Source: Halospeciosus flavus
GTDB taxonomy: Archaea > Halobacteriota > Halobacteria > Halobacteriales > Halobacteriaceae
Direction of reading: 5' to 3'
DNA: 64,000 bases
Assembly (NCBI RefSeq): GCF_029814175.1
Contig: NZ_CP122312.1
Location: 1,798,001 to 1,862,000 of the forward strand
Shown: positions 33,563-42,754 of the stretch, piece after piece
Layout of the letters: the number at the start of each line of letters is the position of its first letter
Numbering within the stretch: the first letter of the stretch is position 1
The notes under the pieces: model-generated
Databases searched by the model: none
Told to the model about the DNA's origin: nothing
The model's input: only the letters and a program-made list of their open reading frames with translations
Program-made: the position numbers and the translations under genes

Positions 33563-34966
33563 CTACAACTGCGCTTTCGCGTCCCGGACGAGTCCGTCGA
33601 TGATTTCGGGCGTCGTCGGGTGGTAGGCCCGGTCGGGCACGTCGCGGACGTCCATCTCGTTCTCCAAGACCACCTGCATCGTCTTCGCCATCACGTCGGC
33701 CTCGTAGTGGAGGCCGTGGTAGCCGAGGACGGTCCCGTCGTCTGCGTCGACGACGAGTTTCGCCTGCCCCCAGCGCGCCTCCTTCAGTTTGAAGATGCCG
33801 TCGTCGGTCGCCTCGCGGGTGGCGACCACGACGTCGTGGCCGGCCTCCTCGGCTTCCTCGACGGTCATCCCGAGCGAGGCGTAGGGGTAGACGGTCGCAC
33901 CCGAGAACATCACCTCGTGGTGGATGGGGTAGTATTCCTCGAACTCCGACTCGCCCGCGATGGCCCGTCGGACGTTCTCGGCGGCGGTGAACGCCTCCTC
34001 CTTGGAGTTGTGGAGGAGCATCCGTTCGCCCATCGCATCGCCGGCGACGAAGACGTGCTCGGCGTCGCGGGCCTGCATCGTCGCGGGGTCGACCCAGCCC
34101 TCGCCGACGTCGATACCGGCGTTCGCCAGGCCGAGTCCCTCGACGGTCGGCCGTCTCCCCGTGAACAGGAACAGTTGGTCGGCCTCGACCGCGCTCCCGT
34201 CGTCGAGGTGGAGGCGGACGCCGCCGTCCGCGGTCTGCTCGACCGACTCCTCGTACACCTCGGTCCGAATCTCGACGTCGAAGTCCTCGCGGTAGAGGTC
34301 GAGAATCTCGTCGCCGATACGGTCGTCGGCGCGGTCCAGTGGCCGTTCGTCGTGTTCGACGACGGTGAGGTCCATCCCTGCCGCCTCGCTCAAGTAGGGG
34401 ACCATCTCGATGCCGACGTAGCCGAAGCCCATCACGACGCCCGAGTCGGGGAACTCGGTGGCGTCGAGGACGTCCGCGCTGTCCATCCAGTCGACGTCGT
34501 CGATGCCGGGGAGGTCGGGCACGTTCAGCGAGGACCCGGTCGCGACGACGACGTAGTCCGCGTCCAGTTCGCGCTCGCCGACGCGGAGCGTGTGTTCGTC
34601 GAGGAACTCGGCCCGGTCGTGGACGAACTCGACGTGCTCGCGTTCCGTGAGGTCGTGGACGGACTCGCGGCGGTAGCCCGCCCACTCCAGCACGTGGTCG
34701 TCTTTGTGCTCGACCGTCTTCTCGAGGTTCACCTCGGGCGCCTCGCCGTCGAGTCGGGGGTCGTGGCGCGCCTGGTAGCGGTGGGCCGTCGCCGAGAGCA
34801 CCGCCTTCGAGGGCATACACCCGCGGAGGATACAGAGGCCGCCACCGGGGTCGCCGTCGTCGACGAGGGTGAGTCGGACGTCCAGTTCGGCTAGTTCGCT
34901 CGCCGCAGCAGCGCCGGCGCTCCCGTACGCGCCGACGACGACTACGTGCGGTCGGTCGTCGCTCAT
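33563..34966 (-). CDS. class I pyridine nucleotide-disulfide oxidoreductase
   Basis: This 467-residue FAD flavoprotein resembles dihydrolipoyl dehydrogenase and mercuric reductase. An N-terminal VVVGAYGSAGAAAASEL dinucleotide motif, in which Tyr replaces the usual Gly, is followed by the redox disulfide GGGLCILRGCMPSKA (CX4C). A central NAD domain (VVMGFGYVGIEM), the FVAGDAMG FAD loop and a dimerisation domain ending RAYHPTTPEIIDGL follow, where the His-Pro-Thr near the end completes the active site. The partner disulfide is unknown; no lipoyl dehydrogenase complex genes are adjacent. Confidence 0.82.
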   Translation of the reverse strand: MSDDRPHVVVVGAYGSAGAAAASELAELDVRLTLVDDGDPGGGLCILRGCMPSKAVLSATAHRYQARHDPRLDGEAPEVNLEKTVEHKDDHVLEWAGYRRESVHDLTEREHVEFVHDRAEFLDEHTLRVGERELDADYVVVATGSSLNVPDLPGIDDVDWMDSADVLDATEFPDSGVVMGFGYVGIEMVPYLSEAAGMDLTVVEHDERPLDRADDRIGDEILDLYREDFDVEIRTEVYEESVEQTADGGVRLHLDDGSAVEADQLFLFTGRRPTVEGLGLANAGIDVGEGWVDPATMQARDAEHVFVAGDAMGERMLLHNSKEEAFTAAENVRRAIAGESEFEEYYPIHHEVMFSGATVYPYASLGMTVEEAEEAGHDVVVATREATDDGIFKLKEARWGQAKLVVDADDGTVLGYHGLHYEADVMAKTMQVVLENEMDVRDVPDRAYHPTTPEIIDGLVRDAKAQL

Positions 34967-35055
34967 ACTCGGGACGTCGGTCGCCTCCGTGTTAGCCGTT
35001 CGGCCCGGAGCGAGACTCGTCGAAAAAGTGGAAACGTGGTCGTGGTCGGGGAACG

Positions 35056-36210
35056 TTACTGTGCGCGGCCGTAGAGTGCGATGGCCACGAGTGCGACGAG
35101 GGCCGCGACGACACCGAAGCCGGGCGAGGAGGCACCGGAACCGGAGTCGCCGCCGCTGTCACCGCCCGAGTCAGAACTGGAAATCTTCGCGGTGCGCTCG
35201 GAGAAGTGGTTGAACGCGACGAGGACGTCCGCGCGGGCGTTCGCGCTCGCACTGGACGTCTGCTTGACCATGTACGCCGACTCGTCACCGCCGATGGCGC
35301 CCTTCAGCGCGCTGTAGGAGGACACCTGCGCGGCGGCGCTCCCGTCGACCGTCACGGAGATGTCCGAGAGGGTGCCGACCGCCTGCTTCGAGACGCTCGT
35401 GATGACGATCTTGCCCTGCTCTTTGGTTCGCTCGGCGGTGACCGTCACCGTGTTCTCGGCGGACTGCTTGGCCTCGACGGTCGTCTGCTGCGTGTAGGTG
35501 ACCGTGTCGACGACCTTCTTCCCACCCTCCTGGGTCATGACGTACACCTCACCGGCGACCTGACCCTGGGAGATCATCCGCTCTTGTTTCTGGTCCTCGC
35601 TGTCCTTGCCGCTGGGGTACGAGCGGAAGACGAGTTTGCTGTTCTTGCCGAGTTTGGCCGTCACGTCGCCGTTCTCGTTGACGGTCACCGTGCCGTCACC
35701 GACGACGATGAACGTCCCCTGGGTGCTCTCGCCAGCGGAGACGCTCACCTGGGAGTCGCTCTCCTGGGACGCCTCGGCCGCGGAGGAGAGGTTCGCCACG
35801 ACGTACTGAGACTGGTCGTTCGAGGAGACGACCAGGATACCGTGGGTGTTGTCGTGGGCCTTCATCTTGGCCTGACTCGACCCGCTGGCCGAGATAGTCG
35901 CCTTCGCCTGCGTCTGCGAGGCGAGCGAGAGACCCGCGCCTTCGAGACTCGTCACCGCCGAGAGAGAGGCGGTCGCACCGACGAGACCACTCGACTGGGC
36001 GCTCTCCTGGGACTGGACCTTCACGCTCTCGAACACCGTCGTCCCCTCGACGGCGTAGTCGACGACTGCGTTCGACTGGACGTCGAAGGAGATGTGTGCG
36101 CCACTGTACGCCTTCGCCTGTGACTGCGTCGTGCTCGCGGCGGCCGCGGGGGCCACAGCGCTCAGGACGAGGAATCCCACCATTAGGGCAGTCGCTAGTC
36201 GTCTCGACAT
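35056..36210 (-). CDS. PGF-CTERM cell-surface protein
   Basis: This 384-residue secreted protein has a signal peptide (residues about 1-25, LVLSAVAPAAAA), a long Ser/Gln/Ala/Val beta-rich body and an SSDSGGDSGGDSGSGASS linker. It ends SPGFGVVAALVALVAIALYGRAQ, a PGF-CTERM tail that archaeosortase ArtA replaces with a lipid. The body is unusually rich in polar Q, S and T and carries repeated patterns such as SQSQ/SQES; no enzyme motif is visible. ATG 36210 is preferred over 36237. Confidence 0.8.
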   Translation of the reverse strand: MSRRLATALMVGFLVLSAVAPAAAASTTQSQAKAYSGAHISFDVQSNAVVDYAVEGTTVFESVKVQSQESAQSSGLVGATASLSAVTSLEGAGLSLASQTQAKATISASGSSQAKMKAHDNTHGILVVSSNDQSQYVVANLSSAAEASQESDSQVSVSAGESTQGTFIVVGDGTVTVNENGDVTAKLGKNSKLVFRSYPSGKDSEDQKQERMISQGQVAGEVYVMTQEGGKKVVDTVTYTQQTTVEAKQSAENTVTVTAERTKEQGKIVITSVSKQAVGTLSDISVTVDGSAAAQVSSYSALKGAIGGDESAYMVKQTSSASANARADVLVAFNHFSERTAKISSSDSGGDSGGDSGSGASSPGFGVVAALVALVAIALYGRAQ

Positions 36211-36277
36211 ACGTTCCCGTAAACTCCGCCGGAACAAAAACCGCTTGTGGCTAGTCGTCGGGGCGTCGACCGGAACG

Positions 36278-37234
36278 CTACCGCGAGATCTCGCCGCCCG
36301 ACTCCGCGAGCACCGACTCGACCTCCGCGGGCGTCACGAGCGCGACGTCGCCGGGGATGGTGCGCTTGAGTGCGGCCGTGGCCGCGCCGTACGCGAGCGC
36401 GTCCGCGAGCGACCCGCCGTCGAGTCGTTCGGCGAGGTAGCCGCCGACGAAGGCGTCGCCCGTCCCGATGGGGTCGTGGGTGTCAGTCTCGAAGGCGGAC
36501 TGGGTGACGGCGTCGCCGGACTCGTAGGCGAGTGCGCCCTCTTCGCCGCGGGTGACGACGACCGTCTCGAAGTCCCACTCGTCGGCCAGCGTCTGGGCGA
36601 TGCCGGCGGCGTCGCGCTCGACGCCGAGGACCTCCCAGGCGTCGCGCTCGGCGACCACGAGCACGTCGACGTCGGGGAACAGCGCTTCGAGGACGTCGCG
36701 GGCCTCCGCGTGGCTCCAGAGCTTCGAGCGGTAGTTCACGTCGAAGACGGTCGTCGTGTCGTGGTCCTGCGCGTGCGCGAGGACGTCGGCGGTCGTCTCT
36801 TCGAGGGTGGCGGAGAGGGCCGGCGTGATTCCGCTCGTGTAGAAGGCGTCCGCGTCCGCGACCTCGTCGAGCGGGAGGTCTGCGGGCGTCGCGGTGGTGA
36901 CGGCCGCCCCCTCGCGGTCGTAGACGACGTTCGTCCCGCGGGGTCGGCCGGCCTGTTCGAGGTAGTAGGTCCCCTGGCGGCCGGTCTCGCTCCACGCGAC
37001 GTCGACGCCGGCGCCCTGCGAGCGGAGCGTGTTCGTCACCTTGCGGCCCAGCGCCGAGTCGGGGAGTTTGGACGTCCACAGCGTGTCGAGACCGAGTCGG
37101 CCCGCGTTGACCGCGACGTTACTCTCGGCACCGGCCGCGCGGAACTCCAGTTCGCCGGCGCGTTCGAGGCGCTCCTGTCCGGCCGGCGAGAGGCGCAACA
37201 TCGTCTCGCCGAACGTGACGAGGTCGTAGCTCAT
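36278..37234 (-). CDS. kdgK: 2-keto-3-deoxygluconate kinase (PfkB family)
   Basis: This 318-residue sugar kinase of the ribokinase/PfkB family fits KDG kinase of the haloarchaeal semi-phosphorylative Entner-Doudoroff pathway, which phosphorylates 2-keto-3-deoxygluconate. The N-terminal [12 protein letters not shown] and [17 protein letters not shown] motifs and the C-terminal [18 protein letters not shown] (catalytic Asp in GTGDAF) are present. KDG versus another hexulosonate cannot be settled from sequence, but the neighbourhood with ubaA and a flavoprotein agrees with other haloarchaea. ATG 37234 is preferred over 37261. Confidence 0.85.
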   Translation of the reverse strand: MSYDLVTFGETMLRLSPAGQERLERAGELEFRAAGAESNVAVNAGRLGLDTLWTSKLPDSALGRKVTNTLRSQGAGVDVAWSETGRQGTYYLEQAGRPRGTNVVYDREGAAVTTATPADLPLDEVADADAFYTSGITPALSATLEETTADVLAHAQDHDTTTVFDVNYRSKLWSHAEARDVLEALFPDVDVLVVAERDAWEVLGVERDAAGIAQTLADEWDFETVVVTRGEEGALAYESGDAVTQSAFETDTHDPIGTGDAFVGGYLAERLDGGSLADALAYGAATAALKRTIPGDVALVTPAEVESVLAESGGEISR

Positions 37235-37320
37235 ACTGGCCCGATGTGCGAGCGCACCCATAACTCACCCGGTGTCGACGGACGACCCCCGAGAGGAACC
37301 GAGCGGACGGGGGTGAAACC

Positions 37321-37366
37321 CGAATCGCTCGAAATTCGGTGAATCGGAGCGCGATTCGCCGAATCG
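37321..37366 (+). promoter_or_regulatory. cluster of GAATCG motifs upstream of cspA
   Basis: GAATCG occurs at 37322-37327, 37341-37346 and 37361-37366, and its inverse CGATTC at 37352-37357, all within 46 nt. Spacing is about 10-20 nt. It lies 20-65 nt before the TATA of cspA, where an activator could bind. No known regulator is matched. Confidence 0.4.
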
Positions 37367-37386
37367 TGGTACCCGAACCCTCGCAA

Positions 37387-37394
37387 GTCTTATC
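37387..37394 (+). promoter_or_regulatory. TATA-like element of cspA
   Basis: GTCTTATC lies 28-35 nt before the ATG at 37422. Confidence 0.4.
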
Positions 37395-37421
37395 CGTGGG
37401 CGGCCACTAGATTTATTTGTA

Positions 37422-37616
37422 ATGGCATCCGGTAAAGTTGATTTCTTCAACGACACAGGCGGCTACGGTTTCATCGAGACTGAGGACGCGGACGACGACG
37501 TTTTCTTCCACATGGAGGACGTTGGCGGCGAGGACCTCACGGAAGGACAGGAAGTCGAATTCGACATCGAAGAGGCCGACAAGGGCCCGCGCGCGACGAA
37601 CCTCGTCCGCGTTTAA
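37422..37616 (+). CDS. cspA: CspA-family cold-shock protein
   Basis: This 64-residue single OB-fold protein carries RNP1 GGYGFIETE and RNP2 VFFHMED, the nucleic-acid-binding motifs of cold-shock domains. The start MASGKVDFFNDTG has Asp where bacterial proteins usually have KW. Members are RNA chaperones. Length and acidity are typical for haloarchaeal CspA. Confidence 0.92.
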   Translation: MASGKVDFFNDTGGYGFIETEDADDDVFFHMEDVGGEDLTEGQEVEFDIEEADKGPRATNLVRV

Positions 37617-37781
37617 CTAACACGGTTTCACCCGCGTCCGCGGTCGGTACGTCACCGTATCCGTCTCCCGAGACGCGCTGATTTCCGCTTTTCTACAGGC
37701 GTCACCCACCGAGCGACGGCGCTCGTCGTACACACCGACGACTCCGAGTTCGAGGACGCGTTCGTTTCTGAGATATCGAGC

Positions 37782-37840
37782 CGATAACTACGATATAGAC
37801 CGAGTTCGACCGCTATCGACGCGATAACTGAGATATAGAC
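37782..37840 (+). repeat. imperfect 19-bp direct repeat between cspA and mutL
   Basis: CGATAACTACGATATAGAC (37782-37800) recurs as CGATAACTGAGATATAGAC (37822-37840) with 2 differences and exactly 40-nt periodicity. It is in a convergent intergenic region that is markedly AT-richer than the genes; no coding frame is seen in 37617-37873. Confidence 0.7.
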
Positions 37841-37873
37841 GACGTTGTCGAGTTGTGTCCCCGAACAACTGAG

Positions 37874-40006
37874 TTATTCGGGGCGGCGGATCTGGTGGCC
37901 GGGGTAGTCCCGCTCGAAGCGGTCTTCGAGTTCGCCCTCGTCGATCCGGACGACCACGGGGCGGCCGTGCGGGCAAGCCCACGGGTTCTCGCAGGCGTCG
38001 AGTTCGGTGAGCAACGCGACGACGTCGCCCTCCCGTAACGAGGTGTTCCCGGTGACGGAGGGGTAGCACGCGAGGTCCGCGAGGAGGTGGTCGCGCACCT
38101 CCGCGACCGTCTCGCCGTGGTCGCCGTCGGTGTCGAGGAACGCGGCGAGGGCGTCGCGGAGCACCTCGGGGTCGAGTGCGTCGTCGAACACCGCCGGGAC
38201 GGCCGTGACGGTCGCCTCTCTGTCGTCGAGCGTCGCCTCGAAGCCGAGGTCGCGGAGCGCCGCGAGCGCGTCGCCGAACACCGCGGCCTCGGCGGCGGTG
38301 AGTTCGAGCGTCACGGGCGCGACGAGCGTCTGCGAGGTCGTCTCCCCGTCCAACTCGGCCTGGAGGCGCTCGTAGTTGATACGCTCGTCCGCCGCGTGCT
38401 GGTCGACCAACACCAGTCCGTCGGGGGACTCCGCGACGAGGTAGGTGTCGTGGAGTTGGCCCAGAACCCGCAGACGGGGGAGTCGGTCGAACTGGTCGTC
38501 CGCGCGTTCGTCGCCCGCCGTCTCGCCGAGCCGGGCGTTCTCCGTCGCCGCGCGGAACCGACGGTCGTCGGCGCCGGCCGACCCGTCGTTCGACCCGACG
38601 CGGTCCGTGTCGCCCTCGTCCGGCACCGAGACGTCGGTGGACGCAGTCGACGCCGAGTTCCCGGACTGGTCGGTCGCCGGCTCTTCGTCCGCGCTGGCGT
38701 CCGCGGCGTCGGTATCGGCGTCGCCCGGCGCGCTCCACCCGGTTTCGGCGCCCTCGTCCGTCGACGCTGCGTCGGTCGACGCGAATCCGTCGCGCCGACC
38801 AGTCTCGTCCGACTCGACTGGACCGCTCGCTCGCTCCGTTTCGTCCGAGTCGCCCGTCGCGTCCATCTCGTGCTGGTGCCACGAGGTGTCGGCCTCGTCG
38901 GCCGCGTCGTCGTCTTCCTCCCACTGCCGACTGGGTGCGATGCTCGCCTCGTCGGGCTGAGACCGACCGCGCGGGGCGCTCGTCCGAATCAGCCCGGCGT
39001 CGAGCAGCGCGTCCTCGACGGCCGACTCCACCTCGCGTTTCACGGTCTCGCTCTCGCCGAAGCGGACCTCCATCTTCCGCGGGTGGACGTTCACGTCGAC
39101 CTCCCCCGCGGGCACTTCGACGAAGAGGACCGCGAAGGGGTAGCGGTCGGCGGCGAGTTGGCCGCCGTAGGCCGAGACGACCGCCTCTCGCAACAGGGAG
39201 TCGCTGACGTAGCGGCCGTTGACGAACGTCGAGACGTACTCGCGGGAGGCGCGGGTCGTCTCGGGGTCCGAGACGTAGCCGTGGACTCGCCCCACCGCCT
39301 CGCCCTCCGAGTCGACCGGAATCATCGCTTCGGCCACTTCGCGGCCGTACACCGACAGGAGCGTCCCCTGCAGGTCGCCCTGGCCGGTCGTCGCGAACAC
39401 CTCGCGGTCGTCGTGGGTGAGCGAGACGGCGACGTCGGGGTTCGCGAGCGCGTAGCGCGTCACGACGCGATTGACGTGGCCGAACTCGGTGGAGTCGGTC
39501 TTGAGGTACTTCCGCCGCGCGGGGGTGTTGTAGAAGAGGTCCTCCACCTCGACGGTCGTGCCAGGCGGCCGTCCCGCGGGACCGACGCGGGTCACCTCGC
39601 CGCCCTCCAGTCGGAGTTCGGTGGCCTCCTCGTCGCCGTCCTGCGGACGGGTGGTGATGGTCGTCCGCGAGACGGCGCCGATGGTGTGCAGCGCCTCGCC
39701 GCGGAAGCCGAGCGTGGCGACGCCCGACTCCAGGTCCTCGATGTCCGAGATCTTGCTCGTCGTGTGTTTCTGCACCGCGGCGCGGACGTCGGCCTCGCTC
39801 ATCCCCTCGCCGTCGTCCGAGACGACGATGCGGTCGGTGCCGCCGCCGTCGACCGTCACGTCGACGCGCGAGGCCCCGGCGTCGAGGCTGTTCTCGACCA
39901 GTTCCTTCACGACGGAGGCGGGCCGCTCGACCACCTCGCCGGCCGCGATGCGTTCGACCGTCGTCGCGTCGAGTTGCTGGATGCGGTCGCTCTCCACGTC
40001 ACTCAC
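37874..40006 (-). CDS. mutL: DNA mismatch repair protein MutL
   Basis: This 710-residue GHKL ATPase of mismatch repair has the N-terminal motifs IAAGEVVERPASVVKELVENSLDAG, DDGEGM, TLGFRGEAL and GTTVEVEDLFYNTPARRK. The transducer domain follows to about 330, then a disordered Asp/Ser/Thr/Glu-rich linker (about 350-510), then the C-terminal dimerisation domain with LVLVDQHAADERINYE, an endonuclease-type DQHA(X)2E signature, and ACPHGRP near the end. It uses a GTG start overlapping the mutS stop by 8 nt, an operon arrangement. Confidence 0.95.
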   Translation of the reverse strand: MSDVESDRIQQLDATTVERIAAGEVVERPASVVKELVENSLDAGASRVDVTVDGGGTDRIVVSDDGEGMSEADVRAAVQKHTTSKISDIEDLESGVATLGFRGEALHTIGAVSRTTITTRPQDGDEEATELRLEGGEVTRVGPAGRPPGTTVEVEDLFYNTPARRKYLKTDSTEFGHVNRVVTRYALANPDVAVSLTHDDREVFATTGQGDLQGTLLSVYGREVAEAMIPVDSEGEAVGRVHGYVSDPETTRASREYVSTFVNGRYVSDSLLREAVVSAYGGQLAADRYPFAVLFVEVPAGEVDVNVHPRKMEVRFGESETVKREVESAVEDALLDAGLIRTSAPRGRSQPDEASIAPSRQWEEDDDAADEADTSWHQHEMDATGDSDETERASGPVESDETGRRDGFASTDAASTDEGAETGWSAPGDADTDAADASADEEPATDQSGNSASTASTDVSVPDEGDTDRVGSNDGSAGADDRRFRAATENARLGETAGDERADDQFDRLPRLRVLGQLHDTYLVAESPDGLVLVDQHAADERINYERLQAELDGETTSQTLVAPVTLELTAAEAAVFGDALAALRDLGFEATLDDREATVTAVPAVFDDALDPEVLRDALAAFLDTDGDHGETVAEVRDHLLADLACYPSVTGNTSLREGDVVALLTELDACENPWACPHGRPVVVRIDEGELEDRFERDYPGHQIRRPE

Positions 40007-42671
40007 CCTCCAGTTCGTCCTGCCACTCCTGGACCTTCGTCAGCGCCTCGACCGGCGTGAGGTCGTTGAGCGGCGTGTCCGTGATGTCCTCCAGTACCTC
40101 GCGCTGGTCGTCGTCGAGGGTCGGCCCGGAGGGCTCGGACGGCCCGGACGGCTCTGACGGCCCGGACGGCTCTGACGGTCCCTCGTCGGCCGAGCCACCG
40201 TCGCTCGCCGCCTGCTGGAAACTCCCGCTACCGAGGTCGAAGACGGCCTGGACGGGTTCGGAACTGCCCGACCCGCCGCGGGCCTCGATGGCCTTCTCCT
40301 CGCGGAGGCGCGAGAGCACCTCGTCGGCGCGGTCCACCACGGGGTCGGGGACGCCCGCGAGGTCCGCGACGTGGATGCCGTACGAGCGGTCGGTCGGTCC
40401 CTCGCGGATGGTCCGGAGGAAGGTCACCTCGCCGTCGCGCTCGTCGGCCGCGACGTGGACGTTCGCGACGCGTTCGAGGCGGTCGGCGAGACTCGTGAGT
40501 TCGTGGTAGTGGGTCGCGAACAGCGTCTTCGCGCGCACCTCGTTGTGGAGGTACTCGGTGGCGGCCCACGCGATGCTGATGCCGTCGTAGGTGGCCGTCC
40601 CGCGTCCCACCTCGTCCAGGATGACGAGCGAGTCCTCCGTCGCGGAGTGGAGGATGTTCGAGAGTTCCTGCATCTCGACCATGAACGTCGAGCGACCCTG
40701 CGCGAGTTCGTCGAGTGCGCCGACGCGGGTGTAGATGCCGTCGACGAGACCCACCCGGGCGGCGTCGGCGGGGACGAAACTCCCCACCTGCGCGAGCAGG
40801 ACGATGAGGGCCGTCTGGCGCATGTACGTCGACTTCCCGCTCATGTTCGGTCCCGTCACGACGAGGAAGCGCCGGTCGTCGGCGAATCGGGCGTCGTTCG
40901 GGACGAACTCGACGGTCTGTTCGACGACGGGGTGGCGACCCGCCTCGACGTCGAGGGCGTCGCCTTCAGTGAGTTCGGGGCGGACCCACCCGTTCTCGGC
41001 GGCGTGGACGGCCAGCGAGCAGAAGGCGTCGAGTTCCGCGAGCGCGCGGCCCGCCTCCTGCAGGAGGGTGGCGTGGTCGGCGACAGTGCCACGGAGGTCG
41101 TCGAGGAGTTCGCGTTCGAGGTCACCGCGCTGTTCCTCGACGCGGAGGAGGCGGCGTTCTTTCTCCTCCAGTTCGTCGGTGACGAACCGCCGGGAGTTCT
41201 TCAGCGTCTTGATCTCGCGGTACTCCTCGGGCGCGGCGTCGGCCTCCGACTTGCCGATCTGGATGTAGTACCCGTCGGTCTTGTTCCGGTCGACCTGGAG
41301 GTGGGTGACGCCGAGACGCTGTTTTTCGCGGGCGGCGAGGTCGTCGAGCCACCCCTTCGCCTCCTCGTACTCCTCGATGAGGTCGTCCAGTTCGGGGTCG
41401 AAGCCCTTCCGGAAGAGTCCCCGCGTGCCCGAGGACGGCGGGTCGTCGACCAGCGCCTCGTCGATGGTGTCGCGGAGGTCCGCGGCGGCCGCGCGGTCGA
41501 AGCGCCCGAAGACGCGCCCGAGCGGCGAGTCGGCGAGTTGCGGGTCGGACTCGACGGCGTCGGCGAGGTCCGGCATCAACTCGAGCGTGTCGCGCACCCG
41601 GAGGAGGGCGGCGGCGTCGGCGCTCCCGTGGACCGCCCGGGAGGCGAGGCGTTCGAGGTCGTACCCCTCGTCCAGCGTCTCGCGCAGGCGTTCGCGGGCG
41701 AGCGCGGCGGACGCGAGCGCGGCGACGCTCTCCTGGCGACGCTCCAGTTCTCCGAGGGACTGGCGGGGGCGCTGGAGCCACTCGCGGAGCAGACGGCCCC
41801 CGGCGCTGGTCACCGTGTGGTCGACCGTGTCGAACAGCGATCCGGACCGGTCGCCCTGCATCGTCTCGGTGAGTTCGAGGTTGCGCTGGGTGGTCGCGTC
41901 GAGGTCGACGTGGTCGGTCGAGCCGTAGGACTGGATGCGCGTGAGCGACGCGAGCACGCCCGCGCCGGTCTCGTCCACGTAGGCGACCGCGGCACCGGCG
42001 GCGCGGGCGGCGGCACCCTGCGACTCGACGCCGACGCTGTCGAGGGCGCCGTCGCCGAACTGCTCGCGGAGCGTGTGGGTGGCCCGGCCGGGCGCGAACG
42101 CCTCAGAGCCGTGGAGGGTGAGCGTCGCGTCGGTCGTCTCGCGGACCCGTTCGATGAACGCGTCGTCGTCTCGGAGGTCCGGGCCGGGGAGGACTTCCTC
42201 GGGCGAGAAGCGGTAGAGTTCGGTGAAGGCGTCGTCCGTGTCGTCGACGCCGGTGACGTGGAAGCGGCCCGTCGTGACGTCGACGAAGGCCAGGCCGACC
42301 TCGTCGTCGCCCCGGACGACCGTCGCGAGGTAGCGGGCGTCGGCACCCGTCACCCCGACGAGCGTCCCGGGCGTGACGACACGAGTTATCTCGCGGGTCG
42401 TGTCCTCGGAGTCGCGCTGGTCGGCGACGGCCACGCGGTAGCCGCGCTCGACGAGCGTCTTCAGGTATGGGAGCAGGTCGTCGACGGGGACACCGGCCAT
42501 CGGGTACGAGGACCCGTGACTCGACTTCTCGGAGACCTTCAGGTCGAGTTCCTCGGCGACGAGGCGGGCGTCGTCGGCGAAGAACTCGTAGAAGTCGCCC
42601 ACCTGCATCGCGAGGACATCCGCGTCGGTCTCGTCTTTCAGACTCAGGAACTCCTCGACGATGCCGGTCAC
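39999..42671 (-). CDS. mutS1: DNA mismatch repair ATPase MutS (copy 1)
   Basis: This 890-residue full-length MutS has a mismatch-recognition start with GDFYEFFADDARLV (Phe-X-Glu core), then connector, core and clamp domains and a C-terminal ABC ATPase with [16 protein letters not shown] (Walker A), VDGIYTRVGALDELAQGRSTF and [15 protein letters not shown]. It starts at GTG 42671, as no in-frame ATG is near. The C-terminal linker has tandem SEPSGP repeats. It is the first gene of a mutS-mutL operon. Confidence 0.93.
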   Translation of the reverse strand: MTGIVEEFLSLKDETDADVLAMQVGDFYEFFADDARLVAEELDLKVSEKSSHGSSYPMAGVPVDDLLPYLKTLVERGYRVAVADQRDSEDTTREITRVVTPGTLVGVTGADARYLATVVRGDDEVGLAFVDVTTGRFHVTGVDDTDDAFTELYRFSPEEVLPGPDLRDDDAFIERVRETTDATLTLHGSEAFAPGRATHTLREQFGDGALDSVGVESQGAAARAAGAAVAYVDETGAGVLASLTRIQSYGSTDHVDLDATTQRNLELTETMQGDRSGSLFDTVDHTVTSAGGRLLREWLQRPRQSLGELERRQESVAALASAALARERLRETLDEGYDLERLASRAVHGSADAAALLRVRDTLELMPDLADAVESDPQLADSPLGRVFGRFDRAAAADLRDTIDEALVDDPPSSGTRGLFRKGFDPELDDLIEEYEEAKGWLDDLAAREKQRLGVTHLQVDRNKTDGYYIQIGKSEADAAPEEYREIKTLKNSRRFVTDELEEKERRLLRVEEQRGDLERELLDDLRGTVADHATLLQEAGRALAELDAFCSLAVHAAENGWVRPELTEGDALDVEAGRHPVVEQTVEFVPNDARFADDRRFLVVTGPNMSGKSTYMRQTALIVLLAQVGSFVPADAARVGLVDGIYTRVGALDELAQGRSTFMVEMQELSNILHSATEDSLVILDEVGRGTATYDGISIAWAATEYLHNEVRAKTLFATHYHELTSLADRLERVANVHVAADERDGEVTFLRTIREGPTDRSYGIHVADLAGVPDPVVDRADEVLSRLREEKAIEARGGSGSSEPVQAVFDLGSGSFQQAASDGGSADEGPSEPSGPSEPSGPSEPSGPTLDDDQREVLEDITDTPLNDLTPVEALTKVQEWQDELEGE
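40123..40176 (-). repeat. tandem 18-bp repeat inside mutS
   Basis: Three adjacent copies of an 18-bp unit occur at 40123-40140 (imperfect), 40141-40158 and 40159-40176 (identical). They encode SEPSGP-type repeats in the linker before the MutS C-terminal helix domain. Confidence 0.85.
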
Positions 42672-42754
42672 GGCTCCCCCCTCCGCGTCCGGTTCCGTGT
42701 CCGTGCGGGCGTCGTGGTCATGGAGAGGAAGTGGGTGGTGCGCGGATAAAACGT

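Noticed and set aside
38087..40060. A 657-residue plus-strand open frame opposite mutL
   Set aside because: It is rich in Arg, Val and Gly with no domain pattern. Such long antisense frames are normal in GC-rich haloarchaeal DNA, and mutL has clear motifs throughout.
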